Shown here: piece after piece, positions 19,754 to 21,126 of the stretch
Position numbering within the stretch: the first letter of the stretch is position 1
Layout of the letters: each line of letters opens with the position of its first letter
IMG/VR virus record: IMGVR_UViG_3300037042_002462
Coordinates: 1-21,126 of that record
Strand: one strand, 5' to 3'
DNA: 21,126 nt
Origin: a virus
Program-made: the position numbers and the translations under genes
Notes under the pieces: model-generated
Databases searched by the model: none
Seen by the model: the letters and a program-made list of their open reading frames with translations, nothing else
What the model was told of the DNA's origin: nothing

Positions 19754-21126
19754 TTATTTTTTAACTATAACTTTTTCCGTATGACCATCAGCATTGATGA
19801 TATAAATACCATTTTCCAAATCCGATAAGTCTGTATTGTTTTGTTTTACAACTTTACCCAATGAATTGTAGATTACAAAATTTAAAGATTTTTTATCAGA
19901 ATCAATACTGATTAAACCTTCTGTTGGGTTAGGGAATACTTTAAACGATGTTTTGATTGTTTCACTAATACTATTAGTTAAATCACCGAATTTATCATTT
20001 GTGAAGTCCGCACCTGTTGCAACAACCGACGTACTATCTAATCTACAATCAGGAGTTACCCCATTAGGAACAAAAATATTAACCCAATTAATTTGATTAA
20101 TTGTTGTTAATGAATCGTTATTGTTATTTGTAAAATATGAGTTTAAAAACCCTGGTGTTGTAACCAAACAATTTGTTGGTATTTCACAAAGTACATTACT
20201 ATTGAAAGATAGTGTATCTCCTAATACGTTATCCTCAACTGACGTTCCTTCTAACGATAAACCTTTTTCCCATCCAACAACAAGAGTGTTAAATACTGAA
20301 ACCGCTGAGTTTCTTCTAATTCTAAATGCTTTCTCAAATTTCTCACCCATAGGTAAAACAACGTTACCGTCACCTTTAGCTCCAACAAGTGTGAAGTTAG
20401 AAAAAATAGGTGCAGTTTGTGGTAAAGCCACACTACCTTGTGCGTCATTGTCAGATTCAAAACAATTTGAGTCACCTGCGGCGTCTGACAAATTTTCATT
20501 TCGAATTGATAACCCAAACTGAACATTACCTCTATAACCAAAGTCAGTATCAAAATCATCATCAGTTGTTGAATATGATATTAAATGTTTACAGTTAACA
20601 GTTCCACCAAACCATTCAAATGAATCATCACCCGAATAACTAACCTGGATATAATCTACTTGTGTCCCTGACCCAACCGAACCAAAAGTAATACCATTAA
20701 TTTCTTTATTAGGTGATAAAGGAATACCACCAAATTCAATTCTTACATATTTTAATGAACCTGAATTATCCATATCATTACTTCCACCAAATTCAGTATC
20801 AGGTGTTGGCACAATACCTTCAATATTTGCAACACCACCAGGTTGGTTATTAACTCCGTTACCTAAAATAACAACTCCACCCCAATCACCTTCAGATCTA
20901 TTACCAACTGAATTATTTGAAGTGAATACGATTGGTAATTGTTGTGTTCCTTCAGCAATCAATTTACATCCTCTCGTAATAATTAAAGTTCCTTGTGTCG
21001 AATAGTCACCTCTAATTATTGTTCCGGGTTGGATTGTAAGTGTCGCACCATTTTTTACATATATCTTATTCTGTAATAAGACCACACCAGATAAGGTTGT
21101 GTTTGTTGTAATATCAGAACTTATTG
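19754..21126 (-). CDS. Partial secreted beta-helix-like protein with T9SS type A sorting domain
   Basis: The frame is open from the right edge to a stop at 19754; the N-terminus and any signal peptide lie beyond the window (the GTG at 21085 is just an internal Val). The N-part (VKNGATLTIQPGTIIRGDYS, SEGDWGGVVILGNG, LKYVRIEFGGIPLSPN, IQVSYSGDDSFEWFGGTVNC) is the repetitive Gly/Asn/Asp-rich type found in Bacteroidota surface proteins likely to form a right-handed beta-helix. The last 65 or so residues (FKVFPNPTEGLISIDSD, YNSLGKVVKQ, ENGIYIINADGHTEKVIVKK) match the T9SS C-terminal sorting domain, which needs host type IX secretion. Such proteins often sit next to a TonB receptor of the type downstream. 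Confidence 0.93.
   Translation of the reverse strand, partial: ISSDITTNTTLSGVVLLQNKIYVKNGATLTIQPGTIIRGDYSTQGTLIITRGCKLIAEGTQQLPIVFTSNNSVGNRSEGDWGGVVILGNGVNNQPGGVANIEGIVPTPDTEFGGSNDMDNSGSLKYVRIEFGGIPLSPNKEINGITFGSVGSGTQVDYIQVSYSGDDSFEWFGGTVNCKHLISYSTTDDDFDTDFGYRGNVQFGLSIRNENLSDAAGDSNCFESDNDAQGSVALPQTAPIFSNFTLVGAKGDGNVVLPMGEKFEKAFRIRRNSAVSVFNTLVVGWEKGLSLEGTSVEDNVLGDTLSFNSNVLCEIPTNCLVTTPGFLNSYFTNNNNDSLTTINQINWVNIFVPNGVTPDCRLDSTSVVATGADFTNDKFGDLTNSISETIKTSFKVFPNPTEGLISIDSDKKSLNFVIYNSLGKVVKQNNTDLSDLENGIYIINADGHTEKVIVKK

Noticed and set aside
1-21126. tRNA or rRNA genes
   Set aside because: No cloverleaf-like segment or rRNA-like conserved string was noticed by eye; a covariance-model scan would be decisive.

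Overview
The window looks like part of a large, AT-rich, T4-type (myovirus-like) phage genome infecting a Bacteroidota host, or possibly an integrated or plasmid-like element carrying phage accessory genes. Evidence for a phage: about forty mostly tiny genes packed on the minus strand with ATGA/TAATG overlaps and almost no intergenic space, a homing endonuclease inside thymidylate synthase, and a typical jumbo-phage accessory set (ClpP, Dps-like, SPFH, CCA-adding enzyme, cREC, HAD). Evidence for Bacteroidota: promoters with a TAnnTTTG -7 box, A-rich leaders with no clear Shine-Dalgarno, a Bacteroidota-style ClpP, a TonB-dependent receptor and a T9SS type A sorting domain. No capsid, tail, terminase or polymerase gene was recognised, so phage identity is an inference.

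Layout, left to right. 1-1612: a partial minus-strand gene, a divergent junction, and the only plus-strand gene (609-1580), which ends at a hairpin terminator shared with the convergent minus genes. 1612-8925: a minus-strand accessory run with small hypotheticals, a Dps-like ferritin fold, an RmlC-type epimerase coupled to a metallophosphoesterase, a DUF2452 protein, a lipoprotein, ClpP, a thymidylate synthase split into two ORFs by an HNH endonuclease plus a small basic ORF, and a cREC protein. 8938-12013: a promoter-led operon with a class II CCA-adding enzyme, small proteins, a possible primase-fold protein and an unusual repeat protein. 12043-17135: two hairpin terminators, a methyltransferase-like protein, an SPFH membrane protein and a chain of small membrane proteins, lipoproteins, zinc-ribbon proteins and a HAD phosphatase. 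17153-21126: a terminator, then a two-gene operon encoding a secreted beta-helix-like protein with a T9SS sorting domain (running off the right edge) and a TonB-dependent receptor.

The strongest unexplained structure is 9263-9937. Nine clear copies plus one degenerate copy of a 29-nt partly palindromic unit sit at a nearly exact 66-nt period with unrelated 34-37-nt segments between them, which is CRISPR-like geometry, yet the whole block is one open reading frame encoding 22-residue repeats around VEDTIQNGVK. Other points are: four genes whose -7 box lies exactly 4 nt from the ATG, suggesting leaderless mRNAs; a split thymidylate synthase whose two halves both carry a related segment at the break; a surface-nutrient-uptake pair in phage-like surroundings; and several families linked to RNA-end or tRNA maintenance.

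How the genes may work together (inference): CCA-adding enzyme, cREC, HAD and metallophosphoesterase could maintain tRNA or RNA ends during infection; thymidylate synthase supplies dTMP; ClpP, SPFH and the small membrane or lipoproteins would act on host proteolysis and envelope; the T9SS protein and TonB receptor would alter the host surface or nutrient uptake. No tRNA gene, Cas gene, IS element or origin was seen. No gap without a gene exceeds 300 bases.
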